A stretch of DNA of 60,349 nt from an uncultured bacterium (GCA_948467735.1 CAOKFN010000028.1:1-60349); one strand, 5' to 3'. Positions 17,319 through 26,611 are shown, counted from the first letter of the stretch. The notes: generated by a model not told the origin, from the sequence alone. Made by a program: numbers and translations.

Positions 17319-17447
17319 TGTTTTATTTCATGGGCAGGGAACAACTGCGATGGCTGTCCTAAACAAGATAACTGCGAGTATGGTCATACTATGTATGATG
17401 AAATTTCCTTGGTAAACTGAACTTTTCAGCAAATTCAAGGGGGCGGG

Positions 17448-17597
17448 TTGTATTTACTCATAAATTTATGGTATAATAAGACCATATTCAAGGCAGGAAG
17501 CGGCCGAATGGCCATTCATACCATGATTGAACTGTAATCATGGTATAATAAGACCATATTCAAGGCAGGAAGCGGCCGAATGGCCATCCATACCAAG
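17448..17597 (+). repeat. Duplicated promoter/leader ahead of rhaM
   Basis: A 58-base block beginning ATGGTATAATAAGACC occurs at 17468-17525 and again at 17540-17597 with two differences (period 72). Each block carries an extended -10 (TGGTATAAT) and the palindromic GGCCGAATGGCC, and copy one is bounded by inverted ATGGTAT / ATACCAT. The first copy has a plausible -35 (TTGTAT at 17448-17453, 18-base spacer); the second has none obvious. It may be two promoters, a leader structure, or a small duplicated repeat element. Confidence 0.75.
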
Positions 17598-17615
17598 AAA
17601 AAAGGAGGAAGAAAA

Positions 17616-17927
17616 ATGATCAAGGGTTTTAAGATGAAGCTCTATCCCGGTCAGGAGGCAGAGTATGAGAAGAGGCATAATGAACTCTGGCCTGAGATGC
17701 AGGACATGATTCATGAACATGGGGGGAAAAATTACACTATTTTTCTGGACAAGGAGACGCTGACGCTGTTCGGATACATAGAGATTGAGGATGAGGAGCT
17801 GTGGGCCAAGGGCGCCGATACGGCGATCAATCGTAAATGGTGGGATTTTATGGCGGACATTATGGAGACCAATCCGGATAACAGTCCTGTCAGCGTTGAC
17901 CTGCAGAACGTGTTTCATTTGGATTAG
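17616..17927 (+). CDS. rhaM: L-rhamnose mutarotase family protein
   Basis: The 103-residue product (start at 17616, with AAAGGAGG 8 bases upstream) matches the rhamnose mutarotase family: KGFKMKLYPGQEAEYEKRHN at the start with the conserved His, TIFLDKETLTLFGYIE in the middle, and the late KWWDFMADIM block. These enzymes interconvert alpha and beta anomers of L-rhamnose in the cytoplasm. No other rhamnose genes are adjacent; the gene stands alone between its duplicated leader and a terminator. An upstream start at 17580 would begin inside the leader repeat and is less likely. Confidence 0.88.
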   Translation: MIKGFKMKLYPGQEAEYEKRHNELWPEMQDMIHEHGGKNYTIFLDKETLTLFGYIEIEDEELWAKGADTAINRKWWDFMADIMETNPDNSPVSVDLQNVFHLD

Positions 17928-17963
17928 TGTAAAGAGAAACCCAAGGGAGCGTCCTTTGCTATG

Positions 17964-18002
17964 AAAAACAGCCGGAGGGAGGAAAGCCTCGGCTGTTTTT
18001 TA
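17964..18002 (+). terminator. Intrinsic terminator of rhaM
   Basis: AAAACAGCC and GGCTGTTTT pair as the outer stem with an inner GAGG/CCTC, followed by a T run (TTTTTT). Confidence 0.85.
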
Positions 18003-18064
18003 CGCTTTTACGCGTAGTTCATTTTGATAAGTCCTTTGGGAGTCTGCTCCGACAGTAAAAAGGC

Positions 18065-18095
18065 AAAGGCTATAACGATAAGCGTCATAGCCTTT
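18065..18095 (-). terminator. Intrinsic terminator of the D-lactate dehydrogenase gene
   Basis: AAAGGCTAT (18065-18073) and ATAGCCTTT (18087-18095) form a perfect 9-bp stem. On the minus strand it is followed by GCCTTTTTAC. It lies 45 bases beyond the minus-strand stop codon. Confidence 0.75.
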
Positions 18096-18140
18096 TAAGG
18101 TTTGAGGAAGTCCGGAGAAAGAGCGTTCCTGCCGGCTTCT

Positions 18141-19130
18141 TTAGTTGACGTCGTTTTCGCTCTTTCTGCCTGCGGTATAATCCACGGCGTTGCGCAGCGT
18201 GGTGGAGGCGATGGCTTCCAGCGCTTCCCGTGTGAAAAAGCCTTGATGGGAGGTAATCATCACATTCGGAAAGGACAAGAGCCTTGCCGTTGTGGAATGT
18301 TCCAGAATTTCTTCCGAGCGGTCCTCAAATACATTGTTCGTCTCTTCTTCGTACACGTCCAGTCCGACTCCGGCAAATTTGTGCATTCGGATTCCCTCGA
18401 TTAAATCGTCGGTCTTGATTAATGCGCCCCGGGAAGTATTTACCAAAACGACGCCGTCCTTCATCTTTTTGATGGTGTCCAGTTGAATCAGATGGTAGGT
18501 AGAGTCCGTCAGAGGACAGTGGAGGGAAATGAGATCGCTCTCCGAGAGCAGCCGGTCAAGGGGCACATATTCTACAATGCTTTTCAGCGACTCGTTTTTG
18601 TACACGTCGTAAGCCAAGACCTTCATGCCGAAGCCGCCGCAGATGCGGCACATGGCGGCGCCTATTTTGCCGGTGCCGATGATTCCGGCAGTTTTCTGAT
18701 AAAAGTTAAAGCCCATCAGCCCGCTCAGGCTGAAATCATTTTCCCGAACTTTATTATATGCTTTATGAAGACGGCGATTGCTGGCAAGGGCCAGAGCCAT
18801 GGCGTGCTCCGCCACCGCTTCGGGGGAGTAGCCGGGAACTCTCATGACACGAATGTCATATTTCTTGGCGGCATCCAAATCTACATTGTTGAATCCGGCG
18901 CAGCGCATGAGCAGGAGCCGGATGCCCTTGGCATGGAGGAGCTCCAAGGTCTGAGCCCCCGCGTTTGAATTGACGAAGGCGCATACGGCGTCAAAGCCTT
19001 CCGAGAGGGCGGCGGTGCGCGGGTCTAGGTCGGACTTGGTATATTCGATGGAGATATTCGGAAAGTTCTTTAGTGATTCCTGAAAAGAGTCTTTATCGTA
19101 GCTTTTGGTGTCATAAAATAATATTTTCAT
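18141..19130 (-). CDS. ldhA: D-lactate dehydrogenase (2-hydroxyacid dehydrogenase family)
   Basis: The 329-residue enzyme reduces pyruvate to D-lactate with NADH. The Rossmann motif GTGKIGAAMCRICGGFG is at about 150. The substrate/catalytic blocks are VNTSRGALIKTDDL near 235 (Arg), YEEE near 263 (Glu) and MITSHQGFFT near 295 (His), in the order of the E. coli LdhA type. The start at 19130 (MKILFYDTKSYD) fits the family's first beta strand and has GAGGC 7-8 bases upstream; a longer frame to 19247 adds a non-conserved leader. It stands alone with its own terminator and likely serves fermentative NAD regeneration. Related VanH-type or hydroxyisocaproate dehydrogenases are less likely alternatives. 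Confidence 0.9.
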   Translation of the reverse strand: MKILFYDTKSYDKDSFQESLKNFPNISIEYTKSDLDPRTAALSEGFDAVCAFVNSNAGAQTLELLHAKGIRLLLMRCAGFNNVDLDAAKKYDIRVMRVPGYSPEAVAEHAMALALASNRRLHKAYNKVRENDFSLSGLMGFNFYQKTAGIIGTGKIGAAMCRICGGFGMKVLAYDVYKNESLKSIVEYVPLDRLLSESDLISLHCPLTDSTYHLIQLDTIKKMKDGVVLVNTSRGALIKTDDLIEGIRMHKFAGVGLDVYEEETNNVFEDRSEEILEHSTTARLLSFPNVMITSHQGFFTREALEAIASTTLRNAVDYTAGRKSENDVN

Positions 19131-19377
19131 AATCTGCCTCTTTTTTCTTTTTATAGTATCATATTGTTTTGCTCTATAAAAATGTGACGTCATAAGCCTG
19201 CGCGCAATATTGTCATGATTAGTGTTTCTTATTTGGGGTGGTATCATTCATTTGAAATAAAATTCTAACTGCTTACAATTCTGTCAAAATCTGCCATTGC
19301 TGCAATTACATCTGCTTTTGCTTTCAATCATGAATGAACAGCCCGCGAAAACCTTTTTAAGAATATAGACTGAAAAC

Positions 19378-19406
19378 TTGAAGAAAAGGGAGATAAATGG
19401 TATAAT
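19378..19406 (+). promoter_or_regulatory. Sigma-A type promoter of the double-HTH regulator
   Basis: TTGAAG (19378-19383), a 17-base spacer and TATAAT (19401-19406) preceded by TGG make a good extended -10 promoter. The leader of about 140 bases contains CAGTTCC-GTTAT-GGAACTG (19522-19540 region), a 7-bp inverted repeat right before the ribosome site. Confidence 0.7.
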
Positions 19407-19554
19407 TTGGGCATAAAAGGGATGAATTGTTTTTATGGACGGCAGTTTTTTCATAGTCCGGTTAGGAAAATGTCGAATGCCGGAACGGGACTGTCTGCAG
19501 CAAGAGGGGATTGAATGAAAACAGTTCCGTTATGGAACTGGAATAGGAGGAAGC

Positions 19555-21390
19555 ATGGCATATAATTCTGTCGGCAGATTATTATGGTATGAGCGGACAC
19601 ATGCGGGCATTTCTGCGGAAAGCTTATGCAGAGGCATTTGTTCGCGCACATTTCTGCATCGTCTGGAAAGCGGAGAGAGGAGGTGTGAGAAAATTATGTC
19701 AGATGCTTTGCTTCAGAGGGCGGGCGTATCCGCGGATAAGTTTATATATATCATAAATCCCGATGAACAGGATTGGATGATTTTGCAGGAGAAGATCATT
19801 CGGACGGTGTATGAGGGAAACAGGGAGCCGGTGCTCCTGCTCTTGGAAGAATATAATAAGCTGACCCAGAAGAAATGCAGACTGCACCGGCAGTTTTCTT
19901 ATTTGTGCGAGGTGGTGATTGATTGGAAGAATGGGATGCACACGGCTCATATGCTTGATAGACTGGAGCAGGCGTGGAGAATTACCATGGGGGACATTCC
20001 TATGGAGGAGATGGCCGGATGCCGTTTTTCCCTGACGGAATGTAATATCAAGATGCTGTACTGTCGGATTCAAGAGGACAGAGGGGATGGGGAACGGGCG
20101 GCGGAAGGCTATCGTCAGCTTTTGGAATATCTGGAAACCAAGGTGGACGAGGAAGATAAGACCAAACTGTTTTCTCAGGCGGCATACCGGCTGACGGTTT
20201 ACTATCTGGAGAGGCAGGAGCCGCAGAGGGCGGCCGCGGTGGCGGAAAAGGCGGTGTCGGTGCTGAAGGCCTGCGGCAGACTGTTTTATATAAGGAAATT
20301 TCTGAAAATTCTGCTGCAATATGGAAATCCGCCGGAGGGAGACCGCGCTGTATTCCGGGAAGTCTGCCATAGCTTGGAATGGCTTTATGACGCCTGCCAA
20401 ATAGAGGAAGAAGAGCATATGTGTAATATTTGTTTTGGAGTGTCGGAGGTAGAATTATGCGGTGATTTGATTCGCGCCAGAAGGAAGGCCATGGGAATGA
20501 GTCAGGAAAAGCTGGCTGAGGGGATCTGTGATACGGTCACAATTTCGAGAATAGAACGTGGAAAGGTGACTCCTAAGACGCAGATATTGCAGAAAATTAT
20601 GGAACGTATCGAGATGAAGGAGGGCTGTTTTGAGGCGGCCGCTCAAATAGAACGGCCGGAGCTTTTTGGGCTGGCAGATAAAATCGCCGTTCTTTTAAGC
20701 CTTTTCAATGGGAAAGAGGCGGAACCCTTGATAGAGGAGCTGGAAATCCGGAGCAGAAAGGCGGATGGGACGGATAAGTTTGCCGGACAGTACATAGAAA
20801 ATGTGAAAGCGCTGGCGCTGCTGATGCAGGGGAAAATTACCGCCGGGGAGCATTATGACAGGCAGTGGGCGGCATTTCATATGACGGCGCCGTATTTTGA
20901 GAGGAAGCGGCAGAAGGAATGGCGCTTCAGCCGTCAGGAGGTGAATATCGCAAACGCCCTGTCTTATTCCTGTGAGGAGGCGGGAAAAGCGGAGGAGGTA
21001 TTGGGACTGCTTTATGATATTAAGAACCAATATGAGCATAAACCGTTTGGACTTTTGCATTATATTGCCGGGTATGTGCCGACCATAAGAAATATAGGAA
21101 AGCTGCTTGGAAATATGGGAGAACATGAAAAGGCGGTTGAAATTGCGAAGCAGGGCATTTTAATGGGACTGCAGACGGGCAGGGGAACGGTGCTTGGTCT
21201 GCTGTTATATGACTGCGGCATGAATATGGAGCGGCTGTGGAAGGCCGGATTAGGCGCAGAGGAAGAAGGCTTTCATTATATCAAAGCTTCCGCGGCACTA
21301 AATTTATTTTTTTACGGAAAAGAAAAATCCATGATTTTTGTGGAGCATTTAAAAAACCAATATCAATATGAAATCGGAGGCCTTAATTAA
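19555..21390 (+). CDS. Regulator with two XRE-type HTH regions and TPR-like helices
   Basis: The 611-residue protein starts with a degenerate helix-turn-helix-like segment (LLWYERTHAGISAESLCRGI, then FLHRLESGERR). A helix-rich, tetratricopeptide-like stretch follows (about 75-290). A clear XRE helix-turn-helix is at about 303-355 (DLIRARRKAMGMSQEKLAEG, TVTISRIERGKVTPK), and a second helix-rich stretch runs to the end. HTH plus TPR proteins of Firmicutes often sense peptides (Rgg/PlcR/ComR style), but here the layout is duplicated, as if two such units were joined. No signal peptide. The start follows the leader motif GGAACTGGAATAGGAG. Target and inducer unknown. Confidence 0.75.
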   Translation: MAYNSVGRLLWYERTHAGISAESLCRGICSRTFLHRLESGERRCEKIMSDALLQRAGVSADKFIYIINPDEQDWMILQEKIIRTVYEGNREPVLLLLEEYNKLTQKKCRLHRQFSYLCEVVIDWKNGMHTAHMLDRLEQAWRITMGDIPMEEMAGCRFSLTECNIKMLYCRIQEDRGDGERAAEGYRQLLEYLETKVDEEDKTKLFSQAAYRLTVYYLERQEPQRAAAVAEKAVSVLKACGRLFYIRKFLKILLQYGNPPEGDRAVFREVCHSLEWLYDACQIEEEEHMCNICFGVSEVELCGDLIRARRKAMGMSQEKLAEGICDTVTISRIERGKVTPKTQILQKIMERIEMKEGCFEAAAQIERPELFGLADKIAVLLSLFNGKEAEPLIEELEIRSRKADGTDKFAGQYIENVKALALLMQGKITAGEHYDRQWAAFHMTAPYFERKRQKEWRFSRQEVNIANALSYSCEEAGKAEEVLGLLYDIKNQYEHKPFGLLHYIAGYVPTIRNIGKLLGNMGEHEKAVEIAKQGILMGLQTGRGTVLGLLLYDCGMNMERLWKAGLGAEEEGFHYIKASAALNLFFYGKEKSMIFVEHLKNQYQYEIGGLN

Positions 21391-21508
21391 CGGATGTGGG
21401 AATCGTCCGCTGGAGGGGAATATCGGTACAGACCGCCTGATCGTTTCTTATATGGAAATGTAAATGGGTATTAAGTTATTATATTGTATATCACAAAAGG
21501 TAAAATTA

Positions 21509-21587
21509 CCATAACAAAACTGGCACGTTTCGTAAAAAAGTAATGTTTTGCGACACTTTTGTAAAAAATGTGCCAGTTTTGTTATGG
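21509..21587. repeat. 18-bp perfect inverted repeat with 43-base spacer
   Basis: CCATAACAAAACTGGCAC (21509-21526) and its exact reverse complement (21570-21587) flank 43 bases. The spacer is rich in A and T and continues the pairing imperfectly. It lies just before the start of the gene at 21604 and could be a leader hairpin, an operator pair, or a small palindromic element. Confidence 0.85.
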
Positions 21588-21603
21588 CGAAAAGGGATGG
21601 AAA

Positions 21604-22553
21604 ATGTTAGCATTAGCAATAACCTTTGGAGATACTATTATGATTTCGGCGGAATTGCCCGGGAAGCCTGCCATATTGCAGGGGGGCGCCGGAAGGTTCT
21701 CGGGTTATGGTTCTGGTGTGGAAATGGTTTTATGGCGGGATGGGTGGATTACGTTAAGATGCATGGAATGATTTATTACTATTATGATAAGGTATTGGTC
21801 GCAAATTGTAATTTGAAGAACTTGGAACCTTATGCGGGGAAGGTCGGAAAAGATTATGTGGTACAGCTGCTGGTTTATTCATTAGAGACAGAAAACGCTC
21901 CTCTGTCGGCGCCTGTTGGAATATCCGCCGACGGAGATTTTTATTTCGCGGTTATTTCCGGGAAAATAATATATCAAATACATAAGGATGGCAGGCTGAT
22001 CAGGGCTTACGCGGCGGATTCCTGCTGGGTGGAGAAAACGATTATGGAAGCGCCCATGGCCGTCCTTGCCATGCTGCAAGGGAAAATCCTGCTGAGCGGC
22101 ACGTTCCTTTCGGCGGGGGACGGCATTTATGTTTTCTTGGGAGAGACGGAGGGCTTGAACGGCCAAGGGCTGATTCGTGAGGATACGGTGCTGATAGAGG
22201 AAAGAAGGAAAAGCTGGCGGGGAGTGCCGGGTTCTTATCCGGGGCATGAGGCGGCGCAGTCCTTGGCGTCCCCTTGGATTCCGAAGCTGAAGGGAATTTT
22301 CGCGGTGCGGCGTGAAGGGAAGAAAAGCAGGATTGCGCCCATGGAGCGGGAGGAGGCGAAGGAGCTGCTTGCGGAGAATTTTGTCGGGTATTCTCTGTTC
22401 TCTCAGGAATTGCGGCAGGCTGTCAGGGACAGCGAGAGTATGAACAGAGTCTGCGGAGAGATTCCGGTGAAGGTTTTGACGCTCGGGGAAGACTGTGGGG
22501 CTTCGGGGTTGGATGAGGAGAGTATATTGAAGCTGATATCGCAGGAGCAGTGA
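21604..22553 (+). pseudogene. Unknown gene with probable frameshift; weakly HPr-kinase-like
   Basis: From ATG 21604 the frame reads LALAITFGDTIMISAELPG and stops at about 21771 (WITLRCME*). A second frame, one base back, stays open to 22553 and carries the rest (KVLVANCNLKNLEPYAG onward). The second frame's own upstream start (21543) lies inside the inverted repeat, so the two parts probably form one gene broken near 21740-21775. The later part (KILLSGTFLSAGDGIYVFLG, RGVPGSYPG, KLKGIFAVRREG) has the order of elements seen in HPr-kinase-like proteins. No Walker A motif is present, so that match is weak. Function unknown; a sequencing error could explain the break. Confidence 0.5.
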
Positions 22554-22740
22554 GGGGGGCGTGTGAGAAAGGCTGGAGGGCTGGAGGCAGCCGATTCTGC
22601 CGCAGGAGGTGCGGGGGTGGTGCGGCTTATGCGAGGCGCATTGGTCATAGGGGCTTTTAGGGCTGTTTCCGGCGGCTGGCTGACGGCCTTTTTGGCCTGC
22701 TTGCGGATTGGAGGGGGTGTTTTATTTATGGTTTGGTTTA

Positions 22741-22960
22741 TTTTGGAGGTGTATTAGTATAGGCTTGGCTCGTTTGGGGTTTGTTTTAGTTTAGGCTTGG
22801 TTTGATTTTGGCTTGTATAAGTTTAGGTTTGGTTCGTTTTTGGGTTTGTATAAGTTTAGGTTTGATTCGTTGTTGGTTTGTATTAGTTTATACTTGGTTC
22901 GGTTCCGGTTTGTTTTACTTCTGGTTTAGGTCATTTCTGAGTTGGCGTACTTCTAAATTG
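22741..22960. repeat. GT-rich degenerate tandem repeat, about 31-33 bp per unit
   Basis: Four to six imperfect units of the type GTATAAGTTTAGGTTTGG-TTCG occur in a row, strongly G/T on the plus strand. The interval 22554-23342 shows no convincing gene: a 64-codon frame at 22563-22757 has no ribosome site, and another at 22802-22996 is only a translation of the repeat. Confidence 0.7.
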
Positions 22961-23246
22961 TTTTATTCTGATTTGCGAATTCCTCTTGATTGTTGAATGT
23001 GTGGATTTCGGCTGCTTTTAAGAAGGGCTGCTGTCGGCACGGCTGTTCTGTCGGCCGGGTGTCTGTCGGGGGCTTCGGCTCTTTTATTCATGGGAGTTAT
23101 GAGGACTCTAAATCTTGAGCAGGCAGGTTTCGCAATAAATTTATGATGCGGGATTTTAAGAGGAGCGGGAGGTCCCTTTAGGCTTCCATAAGAGCGGGTG
23201 TCCGTAAATATGTTAGAAGATTTTTGTAAAATAATGCAGAATGGGA

Positions 23247-23272
23247 TTGACAAAATGGGGGGGTAGTATAAT
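23247..23272 (+). promoter_or_regulatory. Promoter with a G7 tract in a short spacer
   Basis: TTGACA (23247-23252) and TATAAT (23267-23272) are both consensus boxes but only 14 bases apart. The spacer contains seven consecutive G (23257-23263). Adding about three G would give the optimal 17. It lies 71 bases before the start of the BspA-like surface protein. Confidence 0.6.
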
Positions 23273-23342
23273 AAAGGAAATTTAGTGTCCCTGTATGTGC
23301 GTTATTGCGGCGAAGGATGCGAAGAACGGAGGAAGAAAGCGG

Positions 23343-26300
23343 ATGGAAGGAGCGGAAAGAGGCAGGATGGAGAGCAGGGGGGAAATGGATGCACGGCAGC
23401 GGTGGAAAACTTGGCTAAGGGCGGCTGTGCGGATTCTATGCGGCGTGCTGTTGTGCGCGGCGATGGCTGGCGGAAGCGGGGGACGCGTGCGGGCGGAAGG
23501 AATTACGGCGCTTAGCGGGACGTTTGGGAAGAACGGCGGGCTGAGATGGGTGATGGACGAGGAGACGAAGACGATTACGATTAGTGGGGAGGATGAGAGG
23601 GGTATAGAAAGTAATAGCTCTCCATTTCCTCAAGATGTGGAATACATAAAATTTGATGCCTGTAAGATGAGCGGTTCTATGTCCTCTTTATTTTTAGATT
23701 TAATCTATTTAAAAGGAATTGATTTGAATGGTTTGGATACAGGCGGCGTGACGGACATGTCTTGGATGTTTGACGGTTGCAATGGCCTGACGAGCTTGGA
23801 TTTGAGCAGTCTGGACACTAGGAGTGTGACGGACATGTTGGGTATGTTTTCTGGCTGCAGCGGCCTGACGAGCTTGGATTTGAGCAGTCTGGACACTAGG
23901 AATGTGACGAGTATGGCGGATATGTTTTGGAGTTGTAGCGGCCTGACGAGCTTGGATTTGAGCAGTCTGGACACTAGGAGTGTGACGGACATGTTGGGTA
24001 TGTTTTCTGGCTGCAGCGGCCTGACGAGCTTGGATTTGAGCAGTCTGGACACTAGGAGTGTGACAAGAATGGGGAGTATGTTTTCTGGCTGTAGCGGCCT
24101 GACGAGCTTGGATTTGAGCAGTCTGGACACAGGGAGCGTGACGGACATGAAGAAGATGTTTGATTGGTGTAACGGCTTGATGAGCTTGGATTTGAGTAAT
24201 CTGGACACTGGGAACGTGACGAACATGCGGCATATGTTTTCTGGCTGTAGCGGATTGACAAGCTTGGATTTGAGCGGTTTGGACACAGGGAGCGTGACGG
24301 ACATGCAGGGGCTGTTTTGGGGTTGTAGAGGTCTGACGAGCCTGAATTTGAGCGGTTTGGACACAGGGAGCGTGATGGATATGGGAGGAATGTTTGCTGA
24401 TTGTAGTAGCCTGACAAGCTTGGATTTGAGCGGTTTGGACACAGGAAAAGTGAGGAACATGAGCAATATGTTTTGTGGTTGCAGTAGCTTGACGAGTTTG
24501 GATTTGAGCGATTTGGATACAGGGAGTGTGAAAACCATGGGGAAGACAGGGGGCGTGAATGGCATTTTATCTATCGAAAATGGTGGTATGTTTTCAGGTT
24601 GCCACAGGCTGACGAGCCTAGATTTGAGCGGCATGGACGTTAGGAGCGTGACGGACATGCAGGGTATGTTTCGTGATTGTAGAAGCTTGACAAGCTTGAA
24701 TTTAAGCAATATGGATACGAGGAGTGTGATGAACATGTCTGATATGTTTTTTGGCTGCAGTAGCCTGACGAGCCTAGATTTGAGTAACATGGATACTAGG
24801 GCTGTGATGAGCATGTCTGATATGTTTCGTGGTTGTAGCAGGCTGACGGACGTGGATTTGAGTAATTTGGATACTAGAAGTGTGATGAATATGTCTGGTA
24901 TGTTTTGGGGTTGTAGAGGCTTGACGAGCATAGATTTAAGTAACATTGATACTAAGGGCGTAAAGAGCATGTCTGGTATGTTTTGGGGTTGTAGCGGCCT
25001 GACGAGCTTGGATTTGAGTGACATGGATACTGGGAGTGTGACGGACATGTCTAGTATGTTTGGGAGTTGTAGCGGCCTGACGAGCTTGGATTTGAGCGGT
25101 TGGAACACAGGGGGCGTGATGTATATGAGGAGTATGTTTGCTGGTTGTCGCAGGTTGACGGGTTTGGATTTGAGCAGCTTGAATACTAGGGGAGTGACGG
25201 ACATATCTAGTATGTTTTACGGTTGTAGCGGCCTGACGAGCTTGGATTTGAGAGGCATGGATATAGGGGGAGTGACGGACATGTCTAGTATGTTTTACGG
25301 TTGTAGTGGTCTAACGAGTTTGGATTTGAGCGACATGTATGCCAAAAGTGTAGTGCGCATGCATAATATGTTTTCTCATTGCAACAGGCTGACGGTATTG
25401 CTCACGCCGATGTTGATGGGAGATTCTTTTACAACGGGGCTTCCAGCAAAATATTATGATGCGGATGCATATAAGAATGGAGGAGAATACAGGGAGACAG
25501 AGGAACTTACGACGGAATTTGCCAATACTACCTTGCGTAGGGTAGAAAGCAGTGAGGAGCCAGCACCAACCGAGGAACCAGCGCCAACGGATGCGCCTGT
25601 TCCCACAGAAGAACCATTACCCACGGAAGCTCCACATCCCACCGAGCAGCCTTCCCCCACCGACCCGCCCGCCCATATGGTCTGGATTAAGGACGAGAAC
25701 GGCTGCGAATTCTGGTACGAGAACGGCGAGCGCCAAGGCTGGCGGCCTGACGACCCCTCCTACCGCGGCAAAGAAATCTACGACCCGGCAAGCGGCGCAT
25801 GGTACTGGCTGGACAAATCCAGCAGGGAGCGAAAGCGGTATCCAAGGACGTATATCAGGAGTCCGGGGCAGGCCCGTGGGCGGAGCGTGAGGACGGCACC
25901 GGGAAATGGGTGCGCTACGACGCGGACGGCCATATGATAAAGGGCTGGGACACCAATGGGAACGGAACCTACTACTTTGACCTGACTTACGGCACCATGG
26001 CTAAGGGCGTCGTCACCATCGACGGAAGCCAGTATCATTTCGACGAGAACACGGGCGTCCTGACCGGAGGAGCCGGAGAGCCGGGAGGCTGGGTGACGGA
26101 AGGCGGCGTCCAGTACTGGCAGGAGGGCGGCGTGCGTCAGGGATACGATCCCAGAGACCCTTCCTACCGGGGCAAGGAAATCTATGACCCGGCAAGCAGG
26201 GCATGGTACTGGCTGGACAATGTGCAGCAGGGAGCCAAAGCGGTTTCCAAGGACGTATATCAGGAGTCCGAGGCAGGCCCGTGGGCGGAGCGTGAGGACG

Positions 26301-26476
26301 GCACCGGAAAATGGGTGCGCTACGACGCGCAGGGCCATATGATAAAGGGCTGGGATACCAGCCGGAAGGAAACCTATTACTTTGACCTGACCTACGGTAC
26401 CATGGCAAAGGGATATGTCACCATAGACGGAACGGAATACCATTTTGACGAAACCTCGGGGATTCTGCTCAAATAA
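23343..26476 (+). pseudogene. BspA-like surface protein with 24-residue repeats and wall-binding repeats, frameshifted
   Basis: From ATG 23343 (GGAGG 9-10 bases upstream) the protein has a signal peptide to about residue 53. It then has about 21 repeats of 24 residues of the type LTSLDLSSLDTRSVTDM-MFSGCS (DUF285/BspA family), a Pro/Thr/Glu linker (PTEEPAPTDAP) and wall-binding repeats. One base is missing near 25817: the first wall-binding unit reads GGACAAATCCAGCAG where the second unit (about 26220) reads GGACAATGTGCAGCAG. The original frame then ends at 25937 with a scrambled tail. The correct continuation runs in another frame to 26476 with QQGAKAVSKDVYQES and YHFDE motifs. If real, the surface protein loses its wall anchor; it would otherwise be about 1,044 residues. 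Confidence 0.85.
23729..25395 (+). repeat. 72-bp tandem repeats inside the surface protein gene
   Basis: About 21 units of 72 bp encode the 24-residue BspA-type repeats. Units near 23,800 and 23,960 are identical over most of their length, and one unit at about 24,510-24,600 carries a 14-residue insertion. Such arrays can gain or lose units by recombination. Confidence 0.9.
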
Positions 26477-26500
26477 GCGGAACATAGGATAAAAAAGTGT

Positions 26501-26567
26501 ACCTCCCATGGCATAATGAATATGGCTGCTGCGACCATATTTCATTATGCCAAGGGAGGTTTTATTG
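26501..26567 (+). terminator. Strong terminator behind the surface protein
   Basis: A long hairpin runs from 26501 to 26560: ACCTCCC pairs with GGGAGGT, then TGGCATAATGAA with TTCATTATGCCA, then TATGG with CCATA. TTTTATT follows. Confidence 0.9.
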
Positions 26568-26611
26568 TCAAAAAAATCTTGCAAAAATTAATAAAAATCT
26601 TCAAAATAGTA

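Noticed and set aside
17199..17420. 73-codon plus frame across the toxin gene
   Set aside because: No ribosome site; its first half is the antisense of the toxin. The Cys-rich end may be a scrap of another gene but cannot be assigned.
21543..21603. Start of the unknown gene at 21543
   Set aside because: The ATG lies within the arms and spacer of the inverted repeat and has no ribosome site; a later start in another frame is more plausible.
22563..22757. 64-codon plus frame
   Set aside because: GC-rich run-off after the previous stop, no ribosome site, ends in the GT-rich repeats.
23705..25204. 499-codon minus frame with SKLVRPLQPENI-type repeats
   Set aside because: Antisense image of the 72-bp adhesin repeats; no start signal.
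23729..25395. Tandem repeats considered as a CRISPR array
   Set aside because: Units are contiguous 72-bp coding repeats without spacers and encode a BspA-type protein.
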